A DNA stretch of 64,000 bases from Polynucleobacter sp. es-MAR-4 (GTDB taxonomy: Bacteria > Pseudomonadota > Gammaproteobacteria > Burkholderiales > Burkholderiaceae), in the NCBI RefSeq assembly GCF_018882055.1, contig NZ_JACVPF010000002.1, positions 124,001 through 188,000 on the forward strand, given 5' to 3'. Positions 24,029 to 38,101 of the stretch are shown here, one piece after another; within the stretch, counting starts at the first letter, position 1, and every line of letters begins with the position of its first letter. The position numbers and the translations under genes are program-made. The notes beneath the pieces are model-generated. The model worked only from the letters and a program-made list of their open reading frames with translations. It was not told where the DNA came from and did no database searches.

Positions 24029-24436
24029 CTATTGCTCGCAGACACCTGTCATCAGAAGTCCACCAGAAAAGAACCCAAAGGGCTTCTTACTACCCTTTAC
24101 AAACTCTTCGATGCTGAGATATTCCACAAAAAAGCCATTCTTACCTTCAGCTTTTTGGGTCCAAATGACTTTATAAGAATTGCTTGCACTTCCGGAAGCC
24201 AGCACCTTGGGATTCTTTAGAGTATCCATCACATCTCCAACAACTTCCCCGGTTTTCTTGATCACCACAAATTCCAGACCAACTCTAGGGCTGTCTTGAA
24301 CTACCGCTAACTCCCCATTAGTTTTAATGTAAGCATCACTTAATACCTCGCAGCGATAGAATTTTTCAGCAGCGAAAACACCTTGAGACATCAATGCTGC
24401 GCCAATCAAGAACAAAAATACTGAGCGCTTATTCAT
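24029..24436 (-). CDS. Secreted hypothetical protein
   Basis: A signal peptide (MNKRSVFLFLIGAALMSQG, cleaved after VFAA) leads a 110-residue mature protein with two cysteines (YRCEV near the start and GVCEQ at the end) that may form a disulfide. No known domain is seen. ATG at 24436 is preferred over a GTG seven codons earlier. It lies between the tRNA and serS, so it may be part of the serS transcript. Confidence 0.65.
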   Translation of the reverse strand: MNKRSVFLFLIGAALMSQGVFAAEKFYRCEVLSDAYIKTNGELAVVQDSPRVGLEFVVIKKTGEVVGDVMDTLKNPKVLASGSASNSYKVIWTQKAEGKNGFFVEYLSIEEFVKGSKKPFGFFSGGLLMTGVCEQ

Positions 24437-24468
24437 TTGATTGAGCCCACTTTTCACTTGCTCTAAGA

Positions 24469-25794
<1,326 letters not shown>

Positions 25795-25833
25795 TTAGGG
25801 TGCGGTGAGTACGAATTTATTACTATTTTGGCT

Positions 25834-26517
25834 CTAGTTTAAGCGTAAGACTTCTGCGCCGGCAGGCGGGATAAAAGTAAAGCGATTAGCTGGTAGGTTC
25901 ACGTTGAGCTGGATCTTATCCAGGGTAACCAATACAACGCTACCTAATCCATCTATCAGCTCTAGCGCTTTAGGCAGGCCGTTAGCCATACCTACTGAGA
26001 TCTTGGTATAGGGCAAGTCGTTGCTGTTTTTTGCATTGGGATTTTTCTTGGGAGCGAGAGCGACCCACTTCATGCCCAGACGATCTTCGCCCTCTACTAA
26101 ATCAAAATGCTGATCTAGTGAAGTCTCACCAAATAGGATTGCGGCTGGTGTAGCTGCTAAAGCCTGACCAGCAGGCCTGAAAGTGGCTTGATTTAAATCC
26201 TTGTCCCACAAAATGAGTTGCTTGCCATCGGCAATGAGTTTTTGCTCATATGGCTTTTGGGTATCCCAAATGAATCGGCCCGGACGCTGAAACACGAAAC
26301 GTCCTTGTGTTTGACGAACTACTTTTAAGCCTTTGTCTTGCGGTTCATTTGCTTTAGGTGCGCGCAACTGCTGCTGCACAAAATCACCTTCAGCGGTTTT
26401 GGAATTACGTACAAACTGACGTAACTGCTCCGCACCACTTTCACTTTCGGCTAATGTCAAACCTGAAGATAAAAGAACTGTGAGCCCTAAAGCCGCTACT
26501 GAGAAAAATCTACGCAA
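25834..26517 (-). CDS. lolA: Outer-membrane lipoprotein carrier LolA
   Basis: A TTG at 26517 gives a normal signal peptide (RRFFSVAALGLTVLLSSG, cleaved near LTLA) and avoids the 41-bp overlap with ftsK that the ATG at 26568 would make. The mature protein has GDFVQQQLRAPK and GRFVFQRPGRFIWDTQKPYEQ, typical of LolA. It carries lipoproteins across the periplasm from LolCDE to LolB. It follows ftsK, as is common in these bacteria. Confidence 0.92.
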   Translation of the reverse strand: MRRFFSVAALGLTVLLSSGLTLAESESGAEQLRQFVRNSKTAEGDFVQQQLRAPKANEPQDKGLKVVRQTQGRFVFQRPGRFIWDTQKPYEQKLIADGKQLILWDKDLNQATFRPAGQALAATPAAILFGETSLDQHFDLVEGEDRLGMKWVALAPKKNPNAKNSNDLPYTKISVGMANGLPKALELIDGLGSVVLVTLDKIQLNVNLPANRFTFIPPAGAEVLRLN

Positions 26518-26527
26518 GGGGATCGCC

Positions 26528-29836
<3,309 letters not shown>

Positions 29837-29856
29837 AACAAGTTAAACAATCAAAT

Positions 29857-29886
29857 AAAAATGCCTAGCGCTGCTAGGCATTTTTA
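29857..29886 (+). terminator. Rho-independent terminator after trxB
   Basis: ATGCCTAGC and GCTAGGCAT form a 9-bp stem with a 3-base loop, flanked by A-run and T-run, so it can terminate in both directions. It lies 20 bp after the trxB stop and ahead of the convergent HTH gene's end. Confidence 0.85.
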
Positions 29887-29901
29887 TTTCTAAGGAATCA
29901 A

Positions 29902-30243
29902 TCAAACACTGAGAGCAAGCATTGCAATCTCAGGCGCCCTATCCAAAATCTTCAATAAAGCTTTAGCTGCACCTGTGGGGCTACGTTTACCCTGCTCCCA
30001 GTTTCGAATAGTCTCTAAGGAAACTTCGATGCGCTTAGAAAATTCTTGCTGAGATAGACCAATCCTCTCACGAACACCTTTTGCATACTGAGCAGCATCT
30101 AACATTGCATCAGCATCATCTTGCTGTTGATGCAGTTTAATCAAACGCTCTGATGTCGCATCCAGCAATTTTTTATCGACGAACCCCTTAGGGAAGCTAC
30201 TAGGATCATTTAGATCCACGCTAACTCGAATGATTTTCTTCAT
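29902..30243 (-). CDS. HTH regulator, antitoxin-like
   Basis: This 113-residue protein has a Cro/C1 helix-turn-helix: VRERIGLSQQEFSKRIEVSLETIRNWEQGKRSP. Its N-terminal 55 residues have no obvious fold. It resembles the HTH halves of HigA- or RelB-associated antitoxin families. No toxin gene adjoins it on either side, so it appears orphan. AAGGA lies upstream of ATG. A long palindrome covers its promoter (see the next entry), strongly implying autoregulation. Confidence 0.75.
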   Translation of the reverse strand: MKKIIRVSVDLNDPSSFPKGFVDKKLLDATSERLIKLHQQQDDADAMLDAAQYAKGVRERIGLSQQEFSKRIEVSLETIRNWEQGKRSPTGAAKALLKILDRAPEIAMLALSV

Positions 30244-30254
30244 AACTATTCCTT

Positions 30255-30291
30255 TTGACTAATAGTAGGTCAATGGCCTACTATTAGTCAA
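30255..30291 (-). promoter_or_regulatory. Promoter embedded in a 15-bp palindrome (operator)
   Basis: TTGACTAATAGTAGG (30255-30269) and CCTACTATTAGTCAA (30277-30291) are a perfect 15-bp inverted repeat with a 7-bp centre. Read on the minus strand they supply TTGACT (-35, 30286-30291), an 18-bp spacer and TACTAT (-10, 30262-30267), then AAGGA and ATG. Binding of a dimeric regulator would cover the whole promoter. The HTH gene it drives is the obvious candidate. Confidence 0.75.
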
Positions 30292-30455
30292 TCAACCTAG
30301 GGCACTTATCTATAGGCATCACTCTAGAAAGCCTTAAAATAGAGCCCATAAAGCATTCATGGCTTTAATAGCAGGAAATAGATTCGATCTTCAACAGCAA
30401 GGGTCCGCCTCTTTGCTAAGATCGAAGCGCACATTAATCACTAACCGGAGTATTT

Positions 30456-30992
30456 ATGAGTTTCGACAAGGTCAGCCCAGGTAAGAAAATCCCAGAATCA
30501 TTCAACGTCATTATTGAGATCCCAATGAATGCGGATCCAGTGAAGTATGAAGTAGATAAAGAAACTGGCTGCCTCTTCGTTGATCGCTTCATGGGCACAG
30601 CAATGCACTACCCATGCAACTACGGCTACATCCCTAAAACGATCGCTGGTGACGGCGATCCTGTTGACGTCCTCGTGATTACTCCATTTGCATTGGTTCC
30701 AGGCTCAGTAGTAAGCTGCCGCGCTATCGGTATGTTGGAAATGGAAGATGAAGGCGGACAAGACGCGAAGTTATTGGCCGTTCCAGAAGACAAGATTCTG
30801 CCAATCTACAAACATTTACAAAAACCTGAAGATGTAAACGAGTTACTCCTCGCCCAAATTCAGCACTTCTTTGAGCACTACAAAGATCTCGAAAAAGGTA
30901 AATGGGTCAAAGTTAAAGGTTGGACTGGTGTTGCTGGTGCCCATAAAGAAATTTTGGACGGCATCGAAGGCTACTCAAAGTCACAGAAGTAA
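30456..30992 (+). CDS. ppa: Inorganic pyrophosphatase
   Basis: This 178-residue class I enzyme hydrolyses pyrophosphate to phosphate with Mg2+. It has YEVDKETG with the catalytic basic residues, YPCNYGYIPKT, and the signature DGDPVDVLV holding the three aspartates. Length is normal. It precedes nadE closely (6 bp), so they may share a transcript; nadE produces pyrophosphate. A moderate RBS (CGGAG) lies upstream of the ATG. Confidence 0.96.
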   Translation: MSFDKVSPGKKIPESFNVIIEIPMNADPVKYEVDKETGCLFVDRFMGTAMHYPCNYGYIPKTIAGDGDPVDVLVITPFALVPGSVVSCRAIGMLEMEDEGGQDAKLLAVPEDKILPIYKHLQKPEDVNELLLAQIQHFFEHYKDLEKGKWVKVKGWTGVAGAHKEILDGIEGYSKSQK

Positions 30993-30997
30993 TTTAT

Positions 30998-32629
30998 TTG
31001 CAATTGGGAGTGAGCTCGCAAACAATCGCCTTAGCGCAAATCAACCCTCTGTTGGGTGATTTGCCTGGCAATGCGCAGCTCATCTCTCAAGCTGCCTCAG
31101 ATGCATACGCACAAGGCGCCACACTAGTTCTTACGCCAGAGCTTTCGCTCACTGGCTACCCTCCAGAAGATTTACTCTTGCGCCCGGCCTTCATCGAGGC
31201 TGCAGATCGTGAGCTCAGTTGCTTGATGCTAGAGCTCCAGAAATTTCCGGGGCTGACTGTCATTGTTGGTCATCCCAAAAAGACTGCTATTGGTTTACAA
31301 AACTACGCCTCCGTTATTCGTGATGGCAAAGTGATTGCGGGCTATGCCAAACAAGAATTACCCAACCATGAAGTATTTGATGAGGTGCGCTATTTCACGC
31401 CAGGTAAAGAAGCCTGCGTCTTTGAAAATGCTGGTATCCGTTACGGCGTGATTCTTTGTGAAGATGCCTGGCACGCAGGCCCTGCCAAACAAGCTCATGC
31501 TGCTGGCGCCCAAGTGTTACTAGTTCTCAATGCTTCGCCTTATCACCTCCAAAAAGAATCGTTACGGATTGAGGTGCTACGCAAACAGATTGCCCTAAAC
31601 AAGATGCCATTGGTCTATGTGAACGCAGTAGGCGGACAAGATGAATTGGTTTTTGATGGTGGATCATTTGCCTTAAATAGCGCAGGCCAAGTAGTCATGA
31701 CGATGCCGCAATTTGAAACTGCACTTGGCTATGTCAATGTCAATGCAGCGGCCGATTTGGAGCAAGGAACGCTAGTAACTCCATCTACCGTAGAAGCTCA
31801 GGCCTATCAAGCACTTGTTTTAGGTGTGCGTGACTATGTTCAGAAGAATCGTTTTCCGGGGGTCATCATTGGCCTCTCTGGAGGTGTTGACTCTGCATTG
31901 GTATTGGCGATTGCAGTGGACGCCTTAGGCGCAGACAAAGTGCGCGCCGTCATGATGGCTTCACGCTATACGGCGGACATCTCCTGGATCGATGCCAGGG
32001 AGATGGCGAAGAACCTCAATGTTCAATACGATGAGATTCCTATTAGCGAACCTGTAGATGCTTTAGAGCTTGCCTTGGCTGAGCAATTCAAAGGATTGAA
32101 GCTCGACGCTACCGAAGAGAATATTCAGGCACGAGTGCGCGGCACTCTCTTGATGGCCCTATCCAATAAAACAGGCCGCCTAGTTTTAACCACCGGCAAT
32201 AAGAGTGAAATGGCTGTGGGCTATTGCACCTTATATGGCGACATGGCTGGTGGCTTTGCTGTGATTAAAGATATCGCCAAGACTTTGGTCTATCGCTTAT
32301 GCGCTTATCGCAATAGTATTTCTCCAATCATTCCAGAGCGGATTTTGACGCGCGCACCTTCCGCAGAATTACGCCCTGATCAAACCGATCAAGACAGCCT
32401 GCCATCGTATGAGGTATTGGATGGCATCGTAGAGCGCTATATGGAGCAAAACCAATCCATTGCCGAAATGATTGCCGCCGGCTTTGATCCTGAAAGCGTA
32501 GAAAAAGTAACCCGCCTGATTAAGCTCAATGAGTACAAGCGTCGCCAAGCACCTCCCGGCGTACGCGTGACCACCCGAGCCTTTGGGCGTGACTGGCGCT
32601 ACCCTATTACGTCTCAATTTAGGGCGTAA
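30998..32629 (+). CDS. nadE: Glutamine-dependent NAD+ synthetase
   Basis: This 543-residue fusion has an N-terminal nitrilase-type glutaminase, with ELSLTGYPPEDLL, a middle Lys and ILCEDAW with the active Cys. The NAD synthetase domain follows, with GLSGGVDSALVLAIA (PPi loop) and TTGNKSEMAVGY. It amidates deamido-NAD using glutamine-derived ammonia. The start is uncertain: a TTG at 30998, or a GTG four codons on, begins before the conserved AQINPLLGDL. Neither has a strong RBS. Confidence 0.93.
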   Translation: MQLGVSSQTIALAQINPLLGDLPGNAQLISQAASDAYAQGATLVLTPELSLTGYPPEDLLLRPAFIEAADRELSCLMLELQKFPGLTVIVGHPKKTAIGLQNYASVIRDGKVIAGYAKQELPNHEVFDEVRYFTPGKEACVFENAGIRYGVILCEDAWHAGPAKQAHAAGAQVLLVLNASPYHLQKESLRIEVLRKQIALNKMPLVYVNAVGGQDELVFDGGSFALNSAGQVVMTMPQFETALGYVNVNAAADLEQGTLVTPSTVEAQAYQALVLGVRDYVQKNRFPGVIIGLSGGVDSALVLAIAVDALGADKVRAVMMASRYTADISWIDAREMAKNLNVQYDEIPISEPVDALELALAEQFKGLKLDATEENIQARVRGTLLMALSNKTGRLVLTTGNKSEMAVGYCTLYGDMAGGFAVIKDIAKTLVYRLCAYRNSISPIIPERILTRAPSAELRPDQTDQDSLPSYEVLDGIVERYMEQNQSIAEMIAAGFDPESVEKVTRLIKLNEYKRRQAPPGVRVTTRAFGRDWRYPITSQFRA

Positions 32630-32671
32630 CTAGGCATTGGTTTTCAGTTCTAGGTATGATTACTGTATTAA

Positions 32672-33019
<348 letters not shown>

Positions 33020-33034
33020 ACAGCAGCATTCAAT

Positions 33035-33060
33035 GCGCTAACTCTCACGAGGGTTAGCGC
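33035..33060. terminator. Hairpin between convergent glnB and HTH-membrane gene
   Basis: GCGCTAAC and GTTAGCGC form an 8-bp stem across a 10-base centre that can pair further. It lies between the ends of convergent genes and just overlaps the 3' end of the minus-strand one. No long T-run follows, so it may act as an mRNA 3'-end stem. Confidence 0.45.
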
Positions 33061-34103
33061 TGCTGAGAATCTGTCCGGTCTACGGATGGAGCCACCACTT
33101 CAGCAGCATCCAATACCAAGGTTTTGTAATTTGAATTTGTCAGGCGAACTTTTGCGCCTTGGAAGAATACGTCTGCCTGAGCAAGACCGCCAGTCAGCAC
33201 TTTAAATGGTGGCTTGCCATAAAAGGATGCGCCCACACCCGGCTCAACCATCTTATTTTGCATCTTTCCAGAAGCATCGCTCACGCAAATAACCTGCTTC
33301 GATTTAACTTGTACATAGACCATATCTGCCGCCTTACGTGGCGCATCTGGCTTGTAATTAATAATGCCCTCCTCGGCAGGGCAGGCTGTTGACGCTTCAG
33401 CACTAGCCGCAGGAACTGCTGCTGGCGTAATTGCGGTCGGGGCAACCGGTGCAGGTTCTGCAGGAGTTGCTGCAGGAGCGGGCTCAATAATTTCCTCTTT
33501 GACAACAACGATTTCTTCTGGCTTGTCCGCAAACAATATCGGGCGTAAGTTGATAGCGGCAAAAACTGCCGCTGCAATCACGCTAAGCCAAAGAAACAGC
33601 TTCTTTGAGGAAGCGGGCTTTGAGCTTGATGCATTAGCAGACAAAGGAATTTCTTTTGAGATACCTTTTGGAGACTCCACTTGTTTAGTCTCCATTTTTT
33701 TGACTGGCTCTTTTTTTTCTTCTTTAATGACCAATGCTGGAGTTTGAGTCTCCTCCACTACTTCTTTAACTGCTACAGCTTCTTTTTTTGGCTGCACTTT
33801 TTTTGCTGGAGCTTCAATAGACGCTTCAATCTTTGGCGCTTCAATATTTTTTGCTGGGGCTTGAATGCCGAAGTCAAATGCTTCCTCATCACTTAAGTTG
33901 AGTAGCTTGGCTACTTTTTTTGCGGCGGTAAATTTAATTTGAGCGCCGTAGAAAGAGCTCATCTCACCGCTTTCAATTTGCTCAATCTGACGTGTAGACA
34001 AACAAGCCATTCCACCAAGATCTTTAGTAGAGAGGCCCAGCTTTTCCCTGGCCTTTATGAAGGCTTCCTTGGAAATCTCGGGTAGCTTGGAGTTTGAATT
34101 CAC
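33054..34103 (-). CDS. RodZ-like HTH membrane protein
   Basis: This 349-residue protein has an N-terminal HTH (SKEAFIKAREKLGLSTKDLGG, then STRQIEQIESGE), a long Lys/Glu/Ala-rich linker, and one transmembrane helix at about 165-185 (KKLFLWLSVIAAAVFAAI). A Pro/Ala-rich stretch and a periplasmic domain with KSKQVICVSDASGK follow. The layout is that of RodZ, which links MreB to the wall machinery, but the HTH is more distant and the periplasmic domain is short. Function is inferred from layout only. Confidence 0.65.
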   Translation of the reverse strand: MNSNSKLPEISKEAFIKAREKLGLSTKDLGGMACLSTRQIEQIESGEMSSFYGAQIKFTAAKKVAKLLNLSDEEAFDFGIQAPAKNIEAPKIEASIEAPAKKVQPKKEAVAVKEVVEETQTPALVIKEEKKEPVKKMETKQVESPKGISKEIPLSANASSSKPASSKKLFLWLSVIAAAVFAAINLRPILFADKPEEIVVVKEEIIEPAPAATPAEPAPVAPTAITPAAVPAASAEASTACPAEEGIINYKPDAPRKAADMVYVQVKSKQVICVSDASGKMQNKMVEPGVGASFYGKPPFKVLTGGLAQADVFFQGAKVRLTNSNYKTLVLDAAEVVAPSVDRTDSQQR

Positions 34104-34189
34104 AAAAGTACTTTAAGTGTTTGAAATAACAAAATAAATTAATGAATAATCATAGCCAGGAAACACCCTCAGGGAAATTAGCTCAAGAG

Positions 34190-34816
34190 CTAGTTTTTCT
34201 GGAAATTCTCAAGATCAGATTCAAGGTACTTTGCGACTAAAGTCTGAACTGATTCCACATTCATCTTATCCATCACTCTAGCCTTATGGACCTTAATCGT
34301 GGCATCAGTTGTCCCCAGTTTGACGGCAATATCCTTATTAAGCAATCCCTTAACTAGCCAAAAGCAGACTTCCTTTTCTCTAGGGGTGAGGGTTGCATAG
34401 TCTTTCTTGGTTTCAACCTCTTTAGAAACACGTTTAAGCTGGCGTCTATCAAACTCCAGGGCATCCGCAACTGCCTTCAGCAAATCCTCCAAATTGAAGG
34501 GTTTGAAGAGAAAATCCAGGGCGCCACGCTTCAGGCTTTTAACAATCTGATGGGGGTGGCTCTGGCCACTGACGAACACAATCGGGGTTTTACGCCCCAG
34601 CTGGATCAATTTCTCCTGTAAATCTAGCCCAGTCATGTCTGGCATTTGCATGTCGAGCAGGATGACGGCCGGAGCAACCGGCAGTGAATCCTCTAAAAAT
34701 GTCACCGCAGAGGAAAAATCTTCCACGATATAGCCCACGTCCTTCAGCATCCTACTCAAAGAGGTACGCATGGATTCATCGTCATCGATTAGGTAGATGT
34801 GGCCGACTTTAGTCAT
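34190..34816 (-). CDS. FixJ/NarL-type response regulator
   Basis: ATG at 34816 starts the receiver domain at once (TKVGHIYLIDDDESMRTSL); a longer frame to 34849 exists. The receiver has the acidic pocket (DDD), the phospho-acceptor Asp in LLDMQMPD (about 47), and the Lys in FKPF. The C-terminal LuxR-type HTH reads TLTPREKEVCFWLVKGLLNKDIAVKLG. It should regulate transcription in response to an unlinked sensor kinase; none is encoded next to it. Confidence 0.88.
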   Translation of the reverse strand: MTKVGHIYLIDDDESMRTSLSRMLKDVGYIVEDFSSAVTFLEDSLPVAPAVILLDMQMPDMTGLDLQEKLIQLGRKTPIVFVSGQSHPHQIVKSLKRGALDFLFKPFNLEDLLKAVADALEFDRRQLKRVSKEVETKKDYATLTPREKEVCFWLVKGLLNKDIAVKLGTTDATIKVHKARVMDKMNVESVQTLVAKYLESDLENFQKN

Positions 34817-35046
34817 TGAATTTGAAGGAAAAAGTGATAGATATGGCAATGTACTGCAGCTAGATTTAGAAGGATATTAGCTTTGGAGCTAATAATGAGC
34901 CTCAATCAGCAAATACAATAGGAGAAATCTACTTGTTGCAGTGCATAACAAGAACATAGGCAAGTCTTCACAAACCCCTGCGTTCACTGTTGTCTCACGG
35001 CACAATAGAGCTTTTCGACAAATTCTTTTCTGGAGTCCATATCAGC

Positions 35047-36735
35047 ATGAAACGCCTCAATGAACGCTCGCGTAATGTCACCGAAGGGGTTGCTCGCGCA
35101 CCCAATCGCTCAATGTATTACGCGATGGGCTATGAAGAGAAGGATTTTGTTAAGCCGATGGTTGGTGTAGCAAATGGTCATTCCACTATCACCCCTTGCA
35201 ATAGCGGTTTACAAAAACTGGCAGACGCAGCGGTAGCTGCCCTTGAAGAAGCTGGTGCAAAAGCGCAAATGTTTGGAACACCCACTGTCTCCGATGGTAT
35301 CGGCATGGGTACTGAAGGCATGAAGTACTCCCTCATCTCACGTGAAGTGATTGCGGATAGTATTGAAACTTGCGTCAACGGCTTATGGCAAGACGGTGTT
35401 CTAGTCATCGGTGGTTGCGATAAGAACATGCCGGGCGGCATGATGGCGATGGCACGCACTAACGTACCAAGTATTTATGTTTATGGCGGAACAATCAAAC
35501 CGGGTCACTTTAAAGGCAAGGATCTGAACATTGTTTCCGCATTTGAAGCCGTTGGTGAATTCACCTCAGGCCGCATGAGTGAGGAAGACCTCAAGGGCGT
35601 AGAGCAACATGCTTGTCCAGGTAGTGGATCTTGCGGCGGTATGTACACCGCAAACACCATGAGCTCCTCCTTTGAAGCTTTAGGTATGAGCCTGCCCTAC
35701 TCTTCCACTATGTCCAATGTAGATGCGGAGAAGGTTGCCAGTGCGCATGACTCAGCTTTAGTGCTAGTTGAGGCAATTAAGAATAATTTACGTCCACGCG
35801 ACATCATCACCAAAAAATCGATTGAGAATGCAGTGAGCGTGATCATGGCTGTTGGTGGATCTACCAATGCTGTTCTCCATTACTTAGCAATCACTAGCGC
35901 TGCTGAGATCGACTGGACTATTGATGACTTTGAGCGCATTCGTAAGCGTGTTCCTGTCATCGTTGATATGAAGCCTTCTGGACAATATTTGGCAACCGAC
36001 CTTCATGAGGCTGGCGGTATTCCGCAAGTCATGAAGATCTTGCTAGATGGCGGACTTTTGCATGGTGATTGCATGACCATCACTGGCAAGACTATTGCTG
36101 AAACATTGAAAGATGTTCCATCAGTGCCGCGCGCCGATCAAAAAGTGATTCGTACTTTAGACAACCCTCTGTATAAGCAAGGTCACTTAGCTATTCTGAA
36201 GGGCAATATCTCTCCTGAAGGTTGCGTTGCCAAGATTACTGGTCTCAAGAACCCATCTATTACCGGCCCTGCACGTGTATTTGATTCTGAAGATGATGCA
36301 ATGGCAGCCATCATGGCGCAAAAGATCAAGGACGGCGACGTCATGGTGATTCGTTATGAAGGCCCTAAAGGCGGTCCAGGCATGCGTGAGATGCTTGCCC
36401 CTACCTCCGCACTGGTTGGCCAAGGCTTAGGTGAGACAGTAGGCCTGATCACTGATGGACGCTTCTCTGGCGGCACCTGGGGCATGGTAGTTGGTCACGT
36501 TGCTCCTGAGGCATTTGTAGGCGGTGTAATTGCCCTTATTCACGAAGGTGACTCGGTGACGATCGATGCCCATAAGCTCCTTATTCAACTCAATGTGAGC
36601 GATGAAGAGATTGCGAAACGTCGCGCCGCTTGGGTACAACCTAAACCACGCTATACCCGTGGCTTGCTTGCCAAGTATGCTCACCTTGCAAGCACTGCAA
36701 GTAAAGGTGCAGTAACAGATCTGAACCTAGACTAA
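35047..36735 (+). CDS. ilvD: Dihydroxy-acid dehydratase
   Basis: ATG at 35047 fits the conserved start ([21 protein letters not shown]) with GGAG upstream; an in-frame TTG at 34990 is rejected. The 562-residue Fe-S enzyme makes 2-keto acids for valine, isoleucine and pantothenate. It has [26 protein letters not shown] with cluster cysteines, and [11 protein letters not shown] near the C-terminus. It is monocistronic with a terminator after it. Confidence 0.96.
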   Translation: MKRLNERSRNVTEGVARAPNRSMYYAMGYEEKDFVKPMVGVANGHSTITPCNSGLQKLADAAVAALEEAGAKAQMFGTPTVSDGIGMGTEGMKYSLISREVIADSIETCVNGLWQDGVLVIGGCDKNMPGGMMAMARTNVPSIYVYGGTIKPGHFKGKDLNIVSAFEAVGEFTSGRMSEEDLKGVEQHACPGSGSCGGMYTANTMSSSFEALGMSLPYSSTMSNVDAEKVASAHDSALVLVEAIKNNLRPRDIITKKSIENAVSVIMAVGGSTNAVLHYLAITSAAEIDWTIDDFERIRKRVPVIVDMKPSGQYLATDLHEAGGIPQVMKILLDGGLLHGDCMTITGKTIAETLKDVPSVPRADQKVIRTLDNPLYKQGHLAILKGNISPEGCVAKITGLKNPSITGPARVFDSEDDAMAAIMAQKIKDGDVMVIRYEGPKGGPGMREMLAPTSALVGQGLGETVGLITDGRFSGGTWGMVVGHVAPEAFVGGVIALIHEGDSVTIDAHKLLIQLNVSDEEIAKRRAAWVQPKPRYTRGLLAKYAHLASTASKGAVTDLNLD

Positions 36736-36752
36736 GCAACAAGCAATAAAAG

Positions 36753-36785
36753 AAAAAGCCCCTAAGTAAAACTAGGGGCTTTTTT
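36753..36785 (+). terminator. Rho-independent terminator after ilvD
   Basis: AGCCCCTA and TAGGGGCT form a stem with an 8-base loop, followed by six T. It ends the ilvD transcript, 18 bp after the stop; the A-run on the other side also serves the convergent gene. Confidence 0.85.
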
Positions 36786-36807
36786 AATACCTCAGAACAA
36801 TAAAAAC

Positions 36808-37296
36808 TTAGTGTTTCATTGCTCCACCATGACCAGCACCAGGATTACCCATCGCATTAACAGGCATCTTCACTTCTACTTCGCCTGCTTTAGCAAACTT
36901 GAGTTTGACTGGAACAGTTTCACCAGCAGTTAATGGAGCTTTAATGTTCATGAACATTAAATGTAAGCCGCCTGGCTTCAATTCCACTGCGCCACCTGCC
37001 GGCACTGGAATATCTTTCACTTGACGCATTTTCATGACATTGCCTTCCATCGCCATCTCATGCAATTGGACCTCGCCAGCTACTGGAGAGCTAGCTGATA
37101 CCAATAAATCTACGCCACCTTTGTTTTCGATCTTCATAAAACCACCAGCAGCCATTTGGCCTGGAACAGTAGCGCGTGTGTAAGCATTTTCAATTTGTAC
37201 GCTACCAACTTTAGCGTTCTGTGCCTGAGCCATGCTAGCCAAACCAAAGCCCACTACAGCAACTAATAATGCATTTAATAAAATATTGCGTTTCAT
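36808..37296 (-). CDS. Periplasmic copper chaperone PCu(A)C
   Basis: A signal peptide (LLNALLVAVVGFGLASMAQA) leads a 140-residue cupredoxin-like domain. The copper site follows the family pattern: LHEMAMEGNVMKMR and later GGLHLMFM, giving the HM...M...HxM ligands. A short Gly/His/Met tail (GAGHGGAMKH) may add copper ligands. PCu(A)C proteins deliver Cu(I) to the CuA site of cytochrome oxidase. The surrounding TonB receptor and copper-associated genes support a copper role. Confidence 0.92.
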   Translation of the reverse strand: MKRNILLNALLVAVVGFGLASMAQAQNAKVGSVQIENAYTRATVPGQMAAGGFMKIENKGGVDLLVSASSPVAGEVQLHEMAMEGNVMKMRQVKDIPVPAGGAVELKPGGLHLMFMNIKAPLTAGETVPVKLKFAKAGEVEVKMPVNAMGNPGAGHGGAMKH

Positions 37297-37318
37297 TCGT
37301 ACATCCTCCTAGTTAACC

Positions 37319-37750
37319 TTAAATCCCGAGATATCTCTCGAGCTCTTTTCCAAACTGCTCTCGCTTATTAGCGCCAACAAAAAAACCAATTGGAACTTCT
37401 TTAGTAGAAGTCTTTAACACTAAATCTTTGCCTGTTGATTCGTCATGGACCAGCTTAGTCCAAATAGTATTGAACTCATGCTGCTGAATCTTGCCACCCC
37501 AACTTCTTTCAAACAATAACTGCTTACCAGAGATCGTAATCTTTTCGTAATCCAAAGCATGTCGTGTATAGACATACAAAGCAATGGTGACAGCCAAGAT
37601 CTCAATTGAGGTAAAAATGAGGATCATCCAAGCACCGATTAAATAAAAATATCCGGCCACTAGTAAAGAAAATACCACAATGGATATGTAGAAACCTCCC
37701 ACCTGCTTAGGGGAAAAGGAGCAATTTCTTTTCATCAACCAAGTTTGCAT
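37319..37750 (-). CDS. DUF2244 family membrane protein
   Basis: This 143-residue protein has the family layout: a short cytoplasmic start (MQTWLMKRNCSFSPKQVG), two hydrophobic helices at about 20-75, and a C-terminal soluble domain with LLFERSWGG. DUF2244 proteins are small inner-membrane proteins often found near cytochrome oxidase genes and of unknown function. It lies next to the PCu(A)C gene, which fits that association. Confidence 0.75.
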   Translation of the reverse strand: MQTWLMKRNCSFSPKQVGGFYISIVVFSLLVAGYFYLIGAWMILIFTSIEILAVTIALYVYTRHALDYEKITISGKQLLFERSWGGKIQQHEFNTIWTKLVHDESTGKDLVLKTSTKEVPIGFFVGANKREQFGKELERYLGI

Positions 37751-37786
37751 TCTGCTACTTTAACTCCTACTCATAAAAACCAGCAT

Positions 37787-38101
37787 TCATTTAACTGGCC
37801 TATCCGATTCCGTGAGGGGATATGCATCTGCAACATAAGCAGGCCCCTTTGCAAGCATCACAATCAAGGCGGCAATGGCTAAAGTCAGAACCATACCCAA
37901 AAAGAAGATCTCCGTACCAACAACCAAGATATCAATGATTCGTTCCGCCTTAGGTGACAACAATAATCTCGCCAACAAGCTAGGCAGTGCAATTGCTAGA
38001 CTACCCATTACCGTAAATTGGGGTAACTGATGCAAAACCTTGCGCTCCAAACCTGGCTCATAGACTTGATATCCAGGCAGCTTTCTTAGCCACTCACTCA
38101 T
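37787..38101 (-). CDS. Small membrane protein, hypothetical
   Basis: This 104-residue protein has two transmembrane helices, one at about 28-48 (FTVMGSLAIALPSLLARLL) and one at about 62-85 (FFLGMVLTLAIAALIVML). A conserved-looking start (RKLPGYQVYEPGLERK) precedes them. It overlaps the upstream gene by 4 bp, so the two are coupled. No function is known to me. Confidence 0.65.
   Translation of the reverse strand: MSEWLRKLPGYQVYEPGLERKVLHQLPQFTVMGSLAIALPSLLARLLLSPKAERIIDILVVGTEIFFLGMVLTLAIAALIVMLAKGPAYVADAYPLTESDRPVK

Noticed and set aside
34990-35046. Upstream TTG start for ilvD
   Set aside because: The extension lacks conservation-like features, while ATG at 35047 begins with the canonical IlvD start and has GGAG upstream.
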